Shown here piece by piece: positions 8,518 to 17,233 of a stretch of 36,120 nt of DNA. A program made the translations under genes and the position numbers. Under the pieces are notes generated by a model. It made no database searches, was not told the origin of the DNA, and worked only from the letters and a program-made list of their open reading frames with translations. Position 1 is the first letter of the stretch. Every line of letters begins with the position of its first letter. The stretch is from an uncultured Eubacteriales bacterium (GTDB taxonomy: Bacteria; Bacillota; Clostridia; Lachnospirales; Lachnospiraceae), in assembly GCA_900315015.1 (NCBI GenBank), contig OMXJ01000031.1, positions 1 through 36,120 on the forward strand, written 5' to 3'.

Positions 8518-8821
8518 CTTATTATTTCCTTCTTTCTCTTTACCATCTACTATTTACATCCAAATCCATCTTCTATTTTAAGCCAATTTAGTATTCTATC
8601 AAATTCTCAGTCATATTATTAAAATAAATTACGATTCAATTTTCTGAAATCGAATCACTTAACTCTCCCTATCAAATTTTATCACAAAAAGAATGCCTGT
8701 GTCAAGGTTTCCCTTGACACAGGCATTCTTAATAAATGCAATTATTTAACCTAAATTAAACAATTTATGATTTAACCTTAAACCCTTTTCTTATTCTAGA
8801 ATAGTTCAAGCGGACTTCAAA
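8518..8821. other. Spacer between PHP gene and pflB
   Basis: It holds the pflB terminator (separate entry). The rest (8518-8680) must contain the PHP gene's promoter, but I cannot choose a convincing pair of boxes. Confidence 0.5.
8677..8730 (-). terminator. Rho-independent terminator of pflB
   Basis: A perfect 19-bp stem (8689-8707 with 8712-8730) is closed, on the minus strand, by a GAAA tetraloop and followed by TTTTTGTGATAAAA. It lies about 90 nt past the pflB stop. This is the strongest terminator in the window, as expected for a very highly expressed gene. Confidence 0.93.
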
Positions 8822-11089
8822 TTAAAGTCTGTCATGGCATGTTCTAGCGATAACGTCGAGCTGCTGCTCCTTTGTAAGGTTGATAAACTTAACAGCATAA
8901 CCAGATACTCTGATTGTGAAGTTAGCATACTCTGGCTTCTCTGGATGCTCCATAGCATCGTAAAGCTTATCTGTTGTGAATACGTTAACGTTAAGGTGAT
9001 GAGCACCATTTGCGAAGTATCCATCCATAGCACTTACAAGGTTTGTCTCCTGCTCATCAAGTGCATGACCAAGAGCTGATGGGTTGATTGTCTGAGTATT
9101 TGAAATACCATCAAGTGACCACTCATAAGGAACCTTTGCTACTGAGTTAAGTGAAGCAAGAAGACCATTCTGCTCAGCGCCGTATGATGGTGAAGCACCA
9201 GGTGCGAATGAAGCGTAAGCCTTACGTCCGTCAGGTGTAGCACCAGTAGCCTTACCATAAACTACGTTAGAAGTAATTGTAAGGATTGATGTTGTAGGCT
9301 CTGAATCTCTGTATGTATGATGCTTTCTTATATCTGTCATGAACTTCTTAAGAAGCTGAACACCGATCTGATCTGCTCTGTCATCATCGTTACCATACTT
9401 AGGGAAATCACCCTCTACTTCGTAATCGATAGCGAGATTTGTCTCAGGATCACGAATAACCTTAACCTTAGCATACTTAATAGCTGAAAGTGAGTCGATA
9501 ACGTGTGAGAAACCAGCGATACCTGTAGCGAATGTACGTCTTACATCTGTATCGATGAGAGCCATCTCAGCTGCCTCATAGTAGTACTTGTCATGCATGT
9601 AGTGGATGAGGTTAAGAATGTTAACATAGAGCTCTGCAAGCCAGTCAAGCATAACATCATACTTAGCAACAACTTCATCATAGTCAAGGTACTCTGATGT
9701 AATTGGCTGGTAAGCTGGTCCGATCTGCATGTTCTTTCCGTTCTTATCCTTGAACTTCTCGTCAACACCACCGTTGATAGCGTAAAGAAGTGCCTTTGCA
9801 AGGTTTGCTCTAGCTCCGAAGAACTGGATTTCCTTACCTGTCTGTGTAGCTGATACACAGCAGCAGATTGAGTAATCGTCGCCCCAGATTGGCTTCATAA
9901 CGTCATCATTCTCGTACTGGATTGAAGATGTGTTGATAGAAATCTTAGCTGCATATCTTCTGAAGTTCTCTGGAAGTCTCTTTGTGTAAAGAACTGTAAG
10001 GTTTGGCTCTGGAGCTGGACCCATGTTCTCAAGTGTGTGAAGGAATCTATAGTCGTTCTTTGTAACCATTGAACGTCCATCAAGACCTGTTCCTGCAACT
10101 TCAAGTGTAGCCCAAACTGGGTCACCTGAGAAAAGCTGGTTGTATGACTCAATTCTTGCGAACTTAACCATACGAAGCTTCATTGTGAAATGGTCGATAA
10201 GTTCCTGTGCCTCTGACTCTGTAAGTGTGCCTTCCTTTAAGTCTCTCTCAATGTAGATATCAAGGAATGTTGATACACGGCCTACTGACATAGCTGCACC
10301 GTTCTGAGTCTTGATAGCTGCAAGGTATCCGAAGTATAACCACTGAACTGCTTCCTTAGCGTTCTTAGCTGGCTGTGAAATATCAAATCCGTAGATCTGA
10401 GCCATTTCCTTCATTCCCTTAAGAGCCTTGATCTGATCTGCGATTTCTTCTCTCTGACGGATAACCTTATCTGTCATTGTTCTGTCGCCACAGTTGTCAA
10501 GATCGTTCTGCTTCTTGTTGATGAGGTAATCGATACCATAAAGAGCTACTCTTCTGTAATCGCCTACGATACGTCCACGACCATATGTATCAGGAAGACC
10601 TGTTACGATATGAGCATGACGAGCAAGCTTCATTTCCTTTGTATAAGCATCAAAAACTGCCTGGTTGTGTGTCTTGTGATACTCGTTGAAAATCTTGTCG
10701 TACTTTTCATTTACATTGTAACCATACTGTGCAGCAGCCTGCTGAGCCATCTTAATTCCACCGTAAGGCATAAATGCTCTCTTAAGTGGCTTATCTGTCT
10801 GAAGACCTACGATCTTCTCAAGATCCTTTGTTGCTTCATCGATGTAGCCAGGGCCATAAGCTGTAAGGCTTGATACAACCTCTGTTTCGCATTCAAGAAC
10901 ACCGTTATGTTCATGTTCTTCCTTCTGAAGAGCCTGAAGCTTTCCCCAAAGTGTATTTGTTGCATCTGTTGGACCTGCAAGGAAATCCTCATTTCCCTCA
11001 TATGGTGTGTAGTTGTTCTGGATGAAGTCTCTGACATTTACATCGTCAAGCCAGTGTGTTCCTTTAAAGCCTCTCCATTCCTCTCTCAT
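8822..11089 (-). CDS. pflB: Pyruvate formate-lyase
   Basis: A 755-aa glycyl radical enzyme converting pyruvate and CoA to acetyl-CoA and formate in anaerobic fermentation. The catalytic cysteine pair lies in [12 protein letters not shown] (Cys410-Cys411 of the 409-411 triplet), followed by [10 protein letters not shown] as in E. coli PflB. The C-terminal glycyl radical motif is RVSGYAVKF with Gly730. The length is normal for the family. It is oxygen-sensitive and needs PflA, which is encoded immediately upstream rather than downstream. It has its own promoter with an FNR box and a strong terminator. The evenly favoured codons look like those of a highly expressed gene. Confidence 0.98.
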   Translation of the reverse strand: MREEWRGFKGTHWLDDVNVRDFIQNNYTPYEGNEDFLAGPTDATNTLWGKLQALQKEEHEHNGVLECETEVVSSLTAYGPGYIDEATKDLEKIVGLQTDKPLKRAFMPYGGIKMAQQAAAQYGYNVNEKYDKIFNEYHKTHNQAVFDAYTKEMKLARHAHIVTGLPDTYGRGRIVGDYRRVALYGIDYLINKKQNDLDNCGDRTMTDKVIRQREEIADQIKALKGMKEMAQIYGFDISQPAKNAKEAVQWLYFGYLAAIKTQNGAAMSVGRVSTFLDIYIERDLKEGTLTESEAQELIDHFTMKLRMVKFARIESYNQLFSGDPVWATLEVAGTGLDGRSMVTKNDYRFLHTLENMGPAPEPNLTVLYTKRLPENFRRYAAKISINTSSIQYENDDVMKPIWGDDYSICCCVSATQTGKEIQFFGARANLAKALLYAINGGVDEKFKDKNGKNMQIGPAYQPITSEYLDYDEVVAKYDVMLDWLAELYVNILNLIHYMHDKYYYEAAEMALIDTDVRRTFATGIAGFSHVIDSLSAIKYAKVKVIRDPETNLAIDYEVEGDFPKYGNDDDRADQIGVQLLKKFMTDIRKHHTYRDSEPTTSILTITSNVVYGKATGATPDGRKAYASFAPGASPSYGAEQNGLLASLNSVAKVPYEWSLDGISNTQTINPSALGHALDEQETNLVSAMDGYFANGAHHLNVNVFTTDKLYDAMEHPEKPEYANFTIRVSGYAVKFINLTKEQQLDVIARTCHDRL

Positions 11090-11210
11090 GTTCTTATCTC
11101 CTTTGTTTTGTGAAATTGGTTTATAGTTGACTTTGCATTAAATCCATCTCTCAGTTAGGATACCCTCAAAACCGCTATTTTTAAGACCTAATGCTTATAT
11201 CATTGTAAAT

Positions 11211-11252
11211 ATTTTAACACCCATCCTATTGTTTAACCTTGATTTAAATCAA
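11211..11252 (-). promoter_or_regulatory. Class II FNR-type promoter of pflB
   Basis: TTGATTTAAATCAA (11239-11252) is a perfect FNR consensus, TTGAT-N4-ATCAA. Its centre (11245.5) is 32 bp upstream of the centre of TAAAAT (11211-11216), so the box is at -41.5 relative to a start near 11204. That is the classical activating position. The leader is about 115 nt. Confidence 0.85.
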
Positions 11253-11290
11253 AGTACAATAAAATTATTTGTAATTTTTAATTACTTTTT

Positions 11291-12037
11291 TTACTTATCT
11301 AAATTGAATTCAAGCAGCTCTTTTGCATGCCTTACTCTTTCGCTGGTTGGTGATTCAACGCCCTCAAGCTTGTATGGAATTCCAAGCTCCTTGAACTTAT
11401 GTACTCCAAGTGAATGATATGGAAGCACTTCCACTCTTCTTACATTGTGAAGTGAATGAATGAAATCTCTTGTCTTTTCAAGATATTCATCAACATCTGT
11501 ATAGCCTGGTACAAGTACATGTCTGATCCAGATAGGCTTATTTATTTCATCAAGATATCTGAACATTTCCTGGATATTTGCATTAGGCACTCCAGTAAGC
11601 TTTTTATGTACCTCTGGATCGATATGCTTAATGTCAAGCATGAGCATGTCTGTGTATTTCATAAGCTCTTCGAACTTTGAGAACCAAGGCTGCTCCTTTG
11701 TGAAAGGCTGTCCTGCTGTATCGATGTTTGTATGGATACCGCGCTCCTTTGCCTTTTTGAAAAGATCTATAAGGAAATCAATCTGTAAAAGAGGCTCTCC
11801 TCCACTTACAGTAATTCCTCCCTTTTCTCCCCAGTAATTTCTATATCTTTCTGCCATTTCAAGAATTTCATCAGCAGTCTTTAAATTATCTGTATTAGGA
11901 TCCCATGTATCTACATTATGACAGTACATGCATCTCATGTTGCATCCCTTTAAGAATACAAGGAATCTTATTCCTGGTCCATCTACTGCTCCAAACGATT
12001 CAATCGAATGGATCCTTCCTTTAATTTCTTCAGCCAT
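11291..12037 (-). CDS. pflA: Pyruvate formate-lyase activating enzyme
   Basis: A 248-aa radical SAM enzyme that installs the glycyl radical in PflB. The cluster-binding motif is CNMRCMYC (Cys32, Cys36, Cys39), preceded by the typical VDGPGIRF. The SAM-binding GGE is in GGITVSGGEPLLQ. The length fits the family. It is encoded before pflB with a 201-bp gap that contains a separate pflB promoter. Many Firmicutes have the order pflB-pflA, so the inverted order is notable. Confidence 0.97.
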   Translation of the reverse strand: MAEEIKGRIHSIESFGAVDGPGIRFLVFLKGCNMRCMYCHNVDTWDPNTDNLKTADEILEMAERYRNYWGEKGGITVSGGEPLLQIDFLIDLFKKAKERGIHTNIDTAGQPFTKEQPWFSKFEELMKYTDMLMLDIKHIDPEVHKKLTGVPNANIQEMFRYLDEINKPIWIRHVLVPGYTDVDEYLEKTRDFIHSLHNVRRVEVLPYHSLGVHKFKELGIPYKLEGVESPTSERVRHAKELLEFNLDK

Positions 12038-12080
12038 ATTTATTCCCCTATTTAACCTTTCATATCTATCTGCTATTTCA

Positions 12081-12183
12081 TTTTTTGCTAGTTCTTTTTT
12101 ACTAGTTCTTTTTTTGCTAGTTCTTTTTTACTGGTTCACTTTTTATTTTTACTGGTTCACTTTTTATTTTTACTTTTTCACTT
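12081..12183. repeat. Tandem repeats in the pflA leader
   Basis: About four 14-16 bp units of the form TTTTTTGCTAGTTC / TTTTTTACTAGTTC alternate G and A before CTAGTT. They are followed by two to three 21-bp units ending in TTTTTACTGGTTCAC-like sequence. The array lies between the predicted pflA start of transcription (near 12251) and its start codon, so it is transcribed as an A-rich leader. It is non-coding. Confidence 0.85.
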
Positions 12184-12257
12184 TTCATCAGCTTGATTTT
12201 CATCTTGCTTTTGATTTATTTTGCGATTGATTTTTTTGTATTTCTTATGTTGACATC

Positions 12258-12301
12258 ATTATATTTGATATCACGCTTTTTTGATTTGATTTAAATCAAA
12301 T
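12258..12301 (-). promoter_or_regulatory. Class II FNR-type promoter of pflA
   Basis: An 18-bp perfect palindrome (12284-12301) contains the consensus FNR box TTGATTTAAATCAA (12286-12299). A perfect TATAAT (12258-12263) lies with its centre 32 bp downstream, putting the box at -41.5 from a start near 12251. The leader to the ATG is about 214 nt and carries the tandem array. The spacing is identical to that at pflB. Confidence 0.88.
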
Positions 12302-12333
12302 TAGCAACTTTTTTTAAATTATTTTTTTATAGT

Positions 12334-12382
12334 CAAAATAAATAAATCTTGTGGTCTATTTTGAGTCAAGCCACAAGATTTA
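12334..12382 (-). terminator. Terminator downstream of abfA
   Basis: TAAATCTTGTGG (12343-12354) pairs perfectly with CCACAAGATTTA (12371-12382), a 12-bp stem with a 16-nt loop. On the minus strand it is followed by TTTATTTT. It lies about 130 nt after the abfA stop and just before the pflA FNR box. T-rich sequence also follows on the plus side, but no plus-strand gene needs it. Confidence 0.7.
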
Positions 12383-12513
12383 GTATTCGTTATTTTTTTA
12401 TCAATCTTTCAAAATTTTGATTTTTTCTTTCAGTCTTTTGCTTCAGTATATGCTCAGTTTACAACAAATACAGTAAAGTAAGCGATTGCAATAGCTGCCG
12501 GCACTAAAAAACA

Positions 12514-14007
12514 TCAATATTTGAAGCCTGAAAAACCAACTACTAAAGATATTACTGAACACTTAGGAATTGTAAGAGAAATTACATTATCCTTTATCTC
12601 GGTTCCAAAAACCTTTGGTATTACATTCGTAGGAGCATCAAAATCATTCTTATCATGAACATTTCCTGTAAGTATTTCACCTGTTGCTGCACTTGCAGTT
12701 GCACCGATTACTCTGCAGCTGATTTCATATTCATCTGTAAGAGAACAGTTTGCAATGGTAATATTGAGATGCCCATTCTGAGATACAGAAGCAGAATATG
12801 AAAGAGCAGGTATTTCCTCTCCTCCTTCTCCTACTTTTTCATTCTCGATAAAGCTATATACATTTTCAGAATCCTGGTGAGTCTTGAACATGTTCATTAC
12901 ATGATAGGTAGGAGTCTTTATCATCTTCTCGCCCTTTGTAAGAAGAAGGGCCTGAAGTACATTTACTGCCTGTGCAAGGTTTGCCATGCATACAATATCT
13001 GCATTATTATTAAAGATATTGAGATTGCAGGCTGCTACAATGGCATCTCTCATTGTATTCTGCTGATAAAGGAAGCCCGGATTAGTTCCCTCTTCCACAT
13101 CATACCAACAGCCCCATTCGTCAACTATGAGCTTTACCTTATCAGTATACTTTCTAATAATTGCGCCGTGCTTTCGGATCATATCCTCAATCTGTAAGGT
13201 TCTTGAAATCGTGCCATAATATTCAGCATCAGAGAATTTTGTAGAACTTCCCTTATGCTCCCAGTCTCCTGTTGGAACAGTGTAATAGTGAAGTGATAGA
13301 GCATCTACCATGGTATCATTTAGATTCTCCATAAGCTTTTCTGTCCAACGATAATCATCTGCACTAGGTCCGCATGCAACCTTGAAAAGATGACTTCCTC
13401 CAAGATTTCTAGCATAGGCCTGGAACTTTCTATATTCATCTGTATAATACTCCGGACGCATGGCTCCGCCGCCGCCCCAGTTCTCATTTCCGATTCCTAT
13501 GTACTTAAGCTTCCAAGGCTTCTCACGTCCATTCTTCTTGCGAAGCTCTGTCATATTAGAATCACCATCAAAGGTTATATACTCTATCCAGTCAGAAAGC
13601 TCCTTTGGAGTTCCGCTTCCTAAATTTCCAGCAAGATAAGGCTCGCATCCAATTTTTTCGCATAAATTAAAGAATTCATGAGTTCCAAAGGAATTAGGCT
13701 CTGTCACACCGCCCCAATAAGCATTTATTCTCTTTGGTCTCTCTGATTTTTTTCCTACTCCATCAAGCCAATGATAATCATCTGCGAAGCATCCTCCCGG
13801 CCAGCGAAGTACTGGCATTTTTAACTCCTTAAATGCTGCAATGACATCATTTCTTACGCCATTAGTATTTGGAATTTTTGAGTTTTCTCCAACATAAATT
13901 CCATCATAAATGCAGGCTCCTAAATGTTCTGAGAAATGTCCATATATTTCTCTATTTATATGAGCCTTTTTGTCTAGCGTATTTACGACCATGTTCAGCT
14001 TTCTCAT
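12514..14007 (-). CDS. abfA: GH51 alpha-L-arabinofuranosidase
   Basis: A 497-aa glycoside hydrolase of family GH51, releasing arabinose from arabinoxylan or arabinan oligosaccharides. It has no signal peptide, so it acts in the cytosol on imported oligosaccharides. The N-terminal IYGHFSEHLG and MPVLRWPGGCFADDYHW are GH51 hallmarks. The acid/base is Glu175 in IGNENWGGGG and the nucleophile is Glu297 in VDEWGCW. The C-terminal beta domain is complete. It is a single gene with its own promoter and terminator. The CE2-type esterase 1.6 kb away may work on the same plant polymers, outside the cell. Confidence 0.96.
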   Translation of the reverse strand: MRKLNMVVNTLDKKAHINREIYGHFSEHLGACIYDGIYVGENSKIPNTNGVRNDVIAAFKELKMPVLRWPGGCFADDYHWLDGVGKKSERPKRINAYWGGVTEPNSFGTHEFFNLCEKIGCEPYLAGNLGSGTPKELSDWIEYITFDGDSNMTELRKKNGREKPWKLKYIGIGNENWGGGGAMRPEYYTDEYRKFQAYARNLGGSHLFKVACGPSADDYRWTEKLMENLNDTMVDALSLHYYTVPTGDWEHKGSSTKFSDAEYYGTISRTLQIEDMIRKHGAIIRKYTDKVKLIVDEWGCWYDVEEGTNPGFLYQQNTMRDAIVAACNLNIFNNNADIVCMANLAQAVNVLQALLLTKGEKMIKTPTYHVMNMFKTHQDSENVYSFIENEKVGEGGEEIPALSYSASVSQNGHLNITIANCSLTDEYEISCRVIGATASAATGEILTGNVHDKNDFDAPTNVIPKVFGTEIKDNVISLTIPKCSVISLVVGFSGFKY

Positions 14008-14032
14008 AAAGTCATCCTTTCATATATCATTT

Positions 14033-14101
14033 GCTCCAAAAAGCGGAGCTTATTTTTTATCAATCTTCTTCTAGAATAAGGCATATTCACCTTTTTGTCA
14101 A
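14033..14101 (-). promoter_or_regulatory. abfA promoter and leader hairpin
   Basis: TTGACA (14096-14101), a 17-bp spacer and TATTCT (14073-14078) on the minus strand predict transcription from about 14066. The leader contains a small hairpin, GCTCC/GGAGC (14033-14049), about 25 nt before the start codon; it might affect translation. No convincing catabolite-repression (cre) site was found. Confidence 0.65.
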
Positions 14102-14136
14102 ACAAAAAGAAGGAATCCTGCACAAATTTTTTTCCG

Positions 14137-14170
14137 TAAAAATAGCGGTATAGAAGCAATTCTACACCGC
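14137..14170 (-). terminator. Rho-independent terminator of metY
   Basis: An 11-bp stem with one G-T pair (14145-14155 with 14160-14170) and a 4-nt loop is followed on the minus strand by TATTTTTA. It lies about 50 nt after the metY stop. Confidence 0.85.
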
Positions 14171-14218
14171 AAATTTATAATTTTAAGTTTTAAAGCTCAA
14201 AATAGCCAAAATAATCAA

Positions 14219-15508
14219 TTAAATGCTATCAAGTGCCTGCTTAATATCTGCTATGAGATCCTCTGCATCCTCAAGTCCGCATGAGAAACGTACAAGATCA
14301 CTTGAAATACCGCAATCAATAAGTTCCTGCTCAGTAAGCTGTCTATGAGTTGCACTTGCTGGATGTAAGCAGCATGTTCTAGCATCTGCAACATGAGTCT
14401 CGATTGCTGCGATCTTTAATGCCTTCATGAACTTTTCTGCTGCTGGCTTTCCGCCCTTAACACCAAAAGAAACTACACCACAGCTTCCATTTGGAAGATA
14501 CTTCTTAGCACGCTCGTAATACTTATCTCCTTCAAGAGATGGATAAGTAACCCAGCTTACCTTATCTGATGACTTTAAGAACTCTGCAACCTTAAGTCCA
14601 TTCTCGCAATGTCTCTTCATTCTTACGTGAAGGCTCTCAAGACCAATATTTAAAAGATATGCACTCTGAGGTGACTGAACTGAACCTAAATCTCTCATAA
14701 GCTGAGCAGTACACTTTGTAATGAAAGCACCGCCCATACCGAACTTCTCAGCATAGGTGATTCCATGGTAGCTCTCATCTGGTGTGCAAAGGCCCGGGAA
14801 CTTATCAGCATGAGCCATCCAATCAAACTTTCCTGAATCAACAATAGCTCCGCCTACAGCTGAACCATGTCCATCCATGTACTTTGTTGTTGAATGAGTA
14901 ACTATATCTGCACCGAACTCGATAGGTCTGCAGTTAACTGGTGTTGCGAAAGTATTATCGATAATAAGAGGTAAACCATTCTTATGCGCAACCTTTGCAA
15001 ACATCTCTATATCAAGAACAGTAAGGGCTGGATTTGCAATAGTTTCACCAAAAACAGCCTTTGTATTTGGCTTAATTGCTGCCTGAAGCTCTTCTTCTGT
15101 GCAATCTGGTGATACGAAGGTAAAATCAATGCCCATCTTTCTCATTGTAACATTAAAGAGATTGAAGGTTCCACCATAAATTGATGAGCTTGATACAATA
15201 TGATCTCCTGCCTGAGCTATATTAAAAGTAGCAAAGAAATTAGCTGCCTGTCCCGAACCTGTAAGCATAGCTGCTGAACCACCCTCAAGTGCAGCAATCT
15301 TAGCTGCAACAATATCACAGGTAGGATTCTGAAGTCTTGAATAGAAATAACCTGATGCTTCAAGATCAAAAAGCTTTCCCATATCCTCGCTGGTATTGTA
15401 CTTAAATGTTGTACTCTGAATGATAGGAACCTCTCTTGGCTCTCCATTTCCTGGATGATAACCTGCCTGCACGCATTTTGTTCCTACATTTAAATTCTTT
15501 TCGTCCAT
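14219..15508 (-). CDS. metY: O-acetylhomoserine sulfhydrylase (MetY family)
   Basis: A 429-aa PLP enzyme of the Cys/Met metabolism family. The length and features fit O-acetylhomoserine aminocarboxypropyltransferase, which makes homocysteine directly from O-acetylhomoserine and sulfide. The PLP lysine is Lys209 in HSTTKYMDGHG. Other family motifs are YFYSRLQNPT, LTGSGQAAN, IIDNTFATP and VRFSCGLEDAEDL near the end. Close relatives include cystathionine gamma-synthase, but the ~430-residue length and the long insert after the PLP lysine favour MetY. It is a single gene with its own promoter, a large inverted repeat over the -35 box, and a terminator. Confidence 0.93.
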   Translation of the reverse strand: MDEKNLNVGTKCVQAGYHPGNGEPREVPIIQSTTFKYNTSEDMGKLFDLEASGYFYSRLQNPTCDIVAAKIAALEGGSAAMLTGSGQAANFFATFNIAQAGDHIVSSSSIYGGTFNLFNVTMRKMGIDFTFVSPDCTEEELQAAIKPNTKAVFGETIANPALTVLDIEMFAKVAHKNGLPLIIDNTFATPVNCRPIEFGADIVTHSTTKYMDGHGSAVGGAIVDSGKFDWMAHADKFPGLCTPDESYHGITYAEKFGMGGAFITKCTAQLMRDLGSVQSPQSAYLLNIGLESLHVRMKRHCENGLKVAEFLKSSDKVSWVTYPSLEGDKYYERAKKYLPNGSCGVVSFGVKGGKPAAEKFMKALKIAAIETHVADARTCCLHPASATHRQLTEQELIDCGISSDLVRFSCGLEDAEDLIADIKQALDSI

Positions 15509-15576
15509 AAGTAAATGTCCTTCCTGTAATATATTTTTTAAAGATAGCCTCTTTTCTTTTTACATTACAACTACCC

Positions 15577-15620
15577 ATTATAACACATCAAGTCCGTTAT
15601 GTAAACATAGCGGACTTGAT
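15577..15620 (-). promoter_or_regulatory. metY promoter overlapped by a 15-bp inverted repeat
   Basis: On the minus strand, TTTACA (15600-15605), a 17-bp spacer and TATAAT (15577-15582) form the promoter. Two 15-nt arms (15587-15601 and 15606-15620, one T-G mismatch) around a 4-nt centre straddle the -35 box and fill most of the spacer. The arms contain CAAGTCCG/CGGACTTG. The position suggests a repressor operator. An alternative is a plus-strand terminator, since T8 follows on that side, but no plus-strand transcript is expected here. Confidence 0.7.
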
Positions 15621-15640
15621 TTTTTTTAATTTTTTCTTAT

Positions 15641-16885
15641 TTACTTTGCTAATAATTCCTGAATATAGGCGGTAAGCTTTTCTGCTCCTCTTTTATGTGA
15701 TGCATATGTAGGATGCCAATCTGCTGCAAGACCTTCATCTGATTTTCTTGCATCAAATTCCATTGTATAGACATTGCTATCACCTGTTTCCTCGGAATAA
15801 GCCTGAACTGCATTTTCAACAGCTCCCATTAAGTCAGAGCCCATAAGACCTAGTACACATACTATCTTACTATTTTTATCATGCTCTCTTACCTTCTTAA
15901 GAAAATCAACATAAAGCTCTTCATATGATGAAATCTTTTCTGCATCGCCCTTTGTATAACTTGCATCATTAGTTCCAAGATTTATAACAATTACATCCGG
16001 CTCTCTTTCAAATGACCAGTCATAATCAACAGGCTTCATTCCCTTATAAGATGCACCGTAGGTAAAGCCTAATTTGTCATAATACTGTGGAACAGTTGAT
16101 GTTTCATTAATTGTATTGCTATCTGAGGTATAGCCTGACAATATTCCAAAGCCGCTAAATGAAAATAAATCACAATCAGCGTTTAAGTTTTCTGCTGTAA
16201 GATAAGCATAAGTTTTTGTCGCATCCTCTGTAATAGTTGAGAAATGATGATCCTTATCCTCATCATCTACACCATATCCACAGGTGATAGAATCTCCTAT
16301 GAATCTAAAATAAAGCTCCTTCTCCTCAGTCGGTTTAATATCTTCATAAGAGGTAACCTTTATTTCTTTTATTCCAGTGGTTGAATTTGCTGCTTCTGAA
16401 AGCTTCACTACCTTTATGGTAACTTCCTCTTCATCATCAGATTCAAAGGCTGTAATGGTCTTTGTAAGGTCATCTATCATCTCATCTGCTACACGTTCAC
16501 CGTTTACATATATTGCAACACGAGCCTGACTGTTCTTATCTCCTCCTACCTTAACTGCAGTTGAATCTCCATTAAAGGTGATTTCAGCTTTAGTACCGCG
16601 GAAAGTAAATTCCGCTCCCGATGCTGAAGTTACAAGCCACAAGCTATCCTTCTCATAGGCTGCATGTCCAATTATTTTTACATGCTCTGCATCTGCTGGG
16701 CATACTCTCTCCTGCAAAGCAGGTTCCGCTTCAGTACTCGCCTCGGTCGTAACTTCTTCCTGCGACGTTACCTGGGCAGTTGATCCCTCTGTAGCATCCT
16801 GTCCCGACTTACCACAGCCTGTAAACATGATTCCTGCTGTAAGCACAAGCGCAACAGCTTTATTTAATATGCTCTTCTTAATCAT
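15641..16885 (-). CDS. SGNH esterase lipoprotein, CE2-like
   Basis: A 414-aa secreted lipoprotein. The signal peptide ends in FTGC (lipobox Cys24; Phe at -3 is slightly unusual) and is followed by a Thr/Glu/Ser linker. Residues about 60-185 look like the N-terminal jelly-roll of CE2 acetyl esterases. The SGNH domain has GDSIT with Ser199, then FSGFGI, LGTNDAS and a C-terminal DWHP. This two-domain layout matches family CE2 (acetylxylan esterase/6-O-deacetylase), also found in rumen Butyrivibrio. The expected role is removal of acetyl groups from plant polysaccharides at the cell surface. No cellulose-binding module is added. Confidence 0.85.
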   Translation of the reverse strand: MIKKSILNKAVALVLTAGIMFTGCGKSGQDATEGSTAQVTSQEEVTTEASTEAEPALQERVCPADAEHVKIIGHAAYEKDSLWLVTSASGAEFTFRGTKAEITFNGDSTAVKVGGDKNSQARVAIYVNGERVADEMIDDLTKTITAFESDDEEEVTIKVVKLSEAANSTTGIKEIKVTSYEDIKPTEEKELYFRFIGDSITCGYGVDDEDKDHHFSTITEDATKTYAYLTAENLNADCDLFSFSGFGILSGYTSDSNTINETSTVPQYYDKLGFTYGASYKGMKPVDYDWSFEREPDVIVINLGTNDASYTKGDAEKISSYEELYVDFLKKVREHDKNSKIVCVLGLMGSDLMGAVENAVQAYSEETGDSNVYTMEFDARKSDEGLAADWHPTYASHKRGAEKLTAYIQELLAK

Positions 16886-17008
16886 TCTTTTTTCTCCTTT
16901 TCTTTAGTTTGCCTGCCGCCAATATAGCATTTGATTACGATTTTTGAGTCCTATTCCCTGAAAAAGTTTAATTATTCCCGATTTAATTAATGCTGTAACC
17001 AAAATGAA

Positions 17009-17050
17009 AGGAATCACATCTTATAATTTTAAATTTAAAATATGATTCCT
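17009..17050. repeat. Inverted repeat AGGAATCA...TGATTCCT
   Basis: AGGAATCA (17009-17016) and TGATTCCT (17043-17050) are perfect inverted arms around an AT-rich centre that itself contains a palindrome of the ATTTTAAATTTAAAAT type. No T-tract follows on the minus strand, so it is not an obvious terminator. It may be an operator or a transcript hairpin after ddh. Confidence 0.6.
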
Positions 17051-17076
17051 ATCATTATGTTATTCAGTTCAAAATT

Positions 17077-17219
17077 CCAATAGTGATATTAACACCTATA
17101 TTATCTAGTTTAATTTCTAATAGTAATATTACTACCTATATTATCTGGTTTAATATCTAATAGTAATATTACTACCTATATTATCTGGTTTAATTTCTAA
17201 TAGTAGTATTACTACCTAT
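17077..17219. repeat. 40-bp tandem repeat, 3.6 copies, with internal palindrome
   Basis: The copies begin at 17077, 17117, 17157 and 17197 (last one partial), with a period of exactly 40 bp. Copies 2 and 3 carry the perfect palindrome TAGTAATATTACTA (17121-17134 and 17161-17174). Copy 4 has one change and copy 1 is diverged. Each full copy also has ATCT(A/G)GTTTAAT. The array begins 14 bp after the ddh stop. Confidence 0.93.
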
Positions 17220-17233
17220 CAATCAAATATATA

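Larger units (their letters stand above)
16886..17233. other. Repeat-rich spacer between ddh and the CE2-type esterase gene
   Basis: No gene is present. It contains a 40-bp tandem array (17077-17219) and an inverted repeat (17009-17050). The esterase promoter must lie near 16900-16990, but no consensus pair is clear. Confidence 0.6.

Noticed and set aside
10610-10873. Several plus-strand frames across pflB, such as 10610-10873
   Set aside because: Shadows of a highly codon-biased real gene on the other strand.
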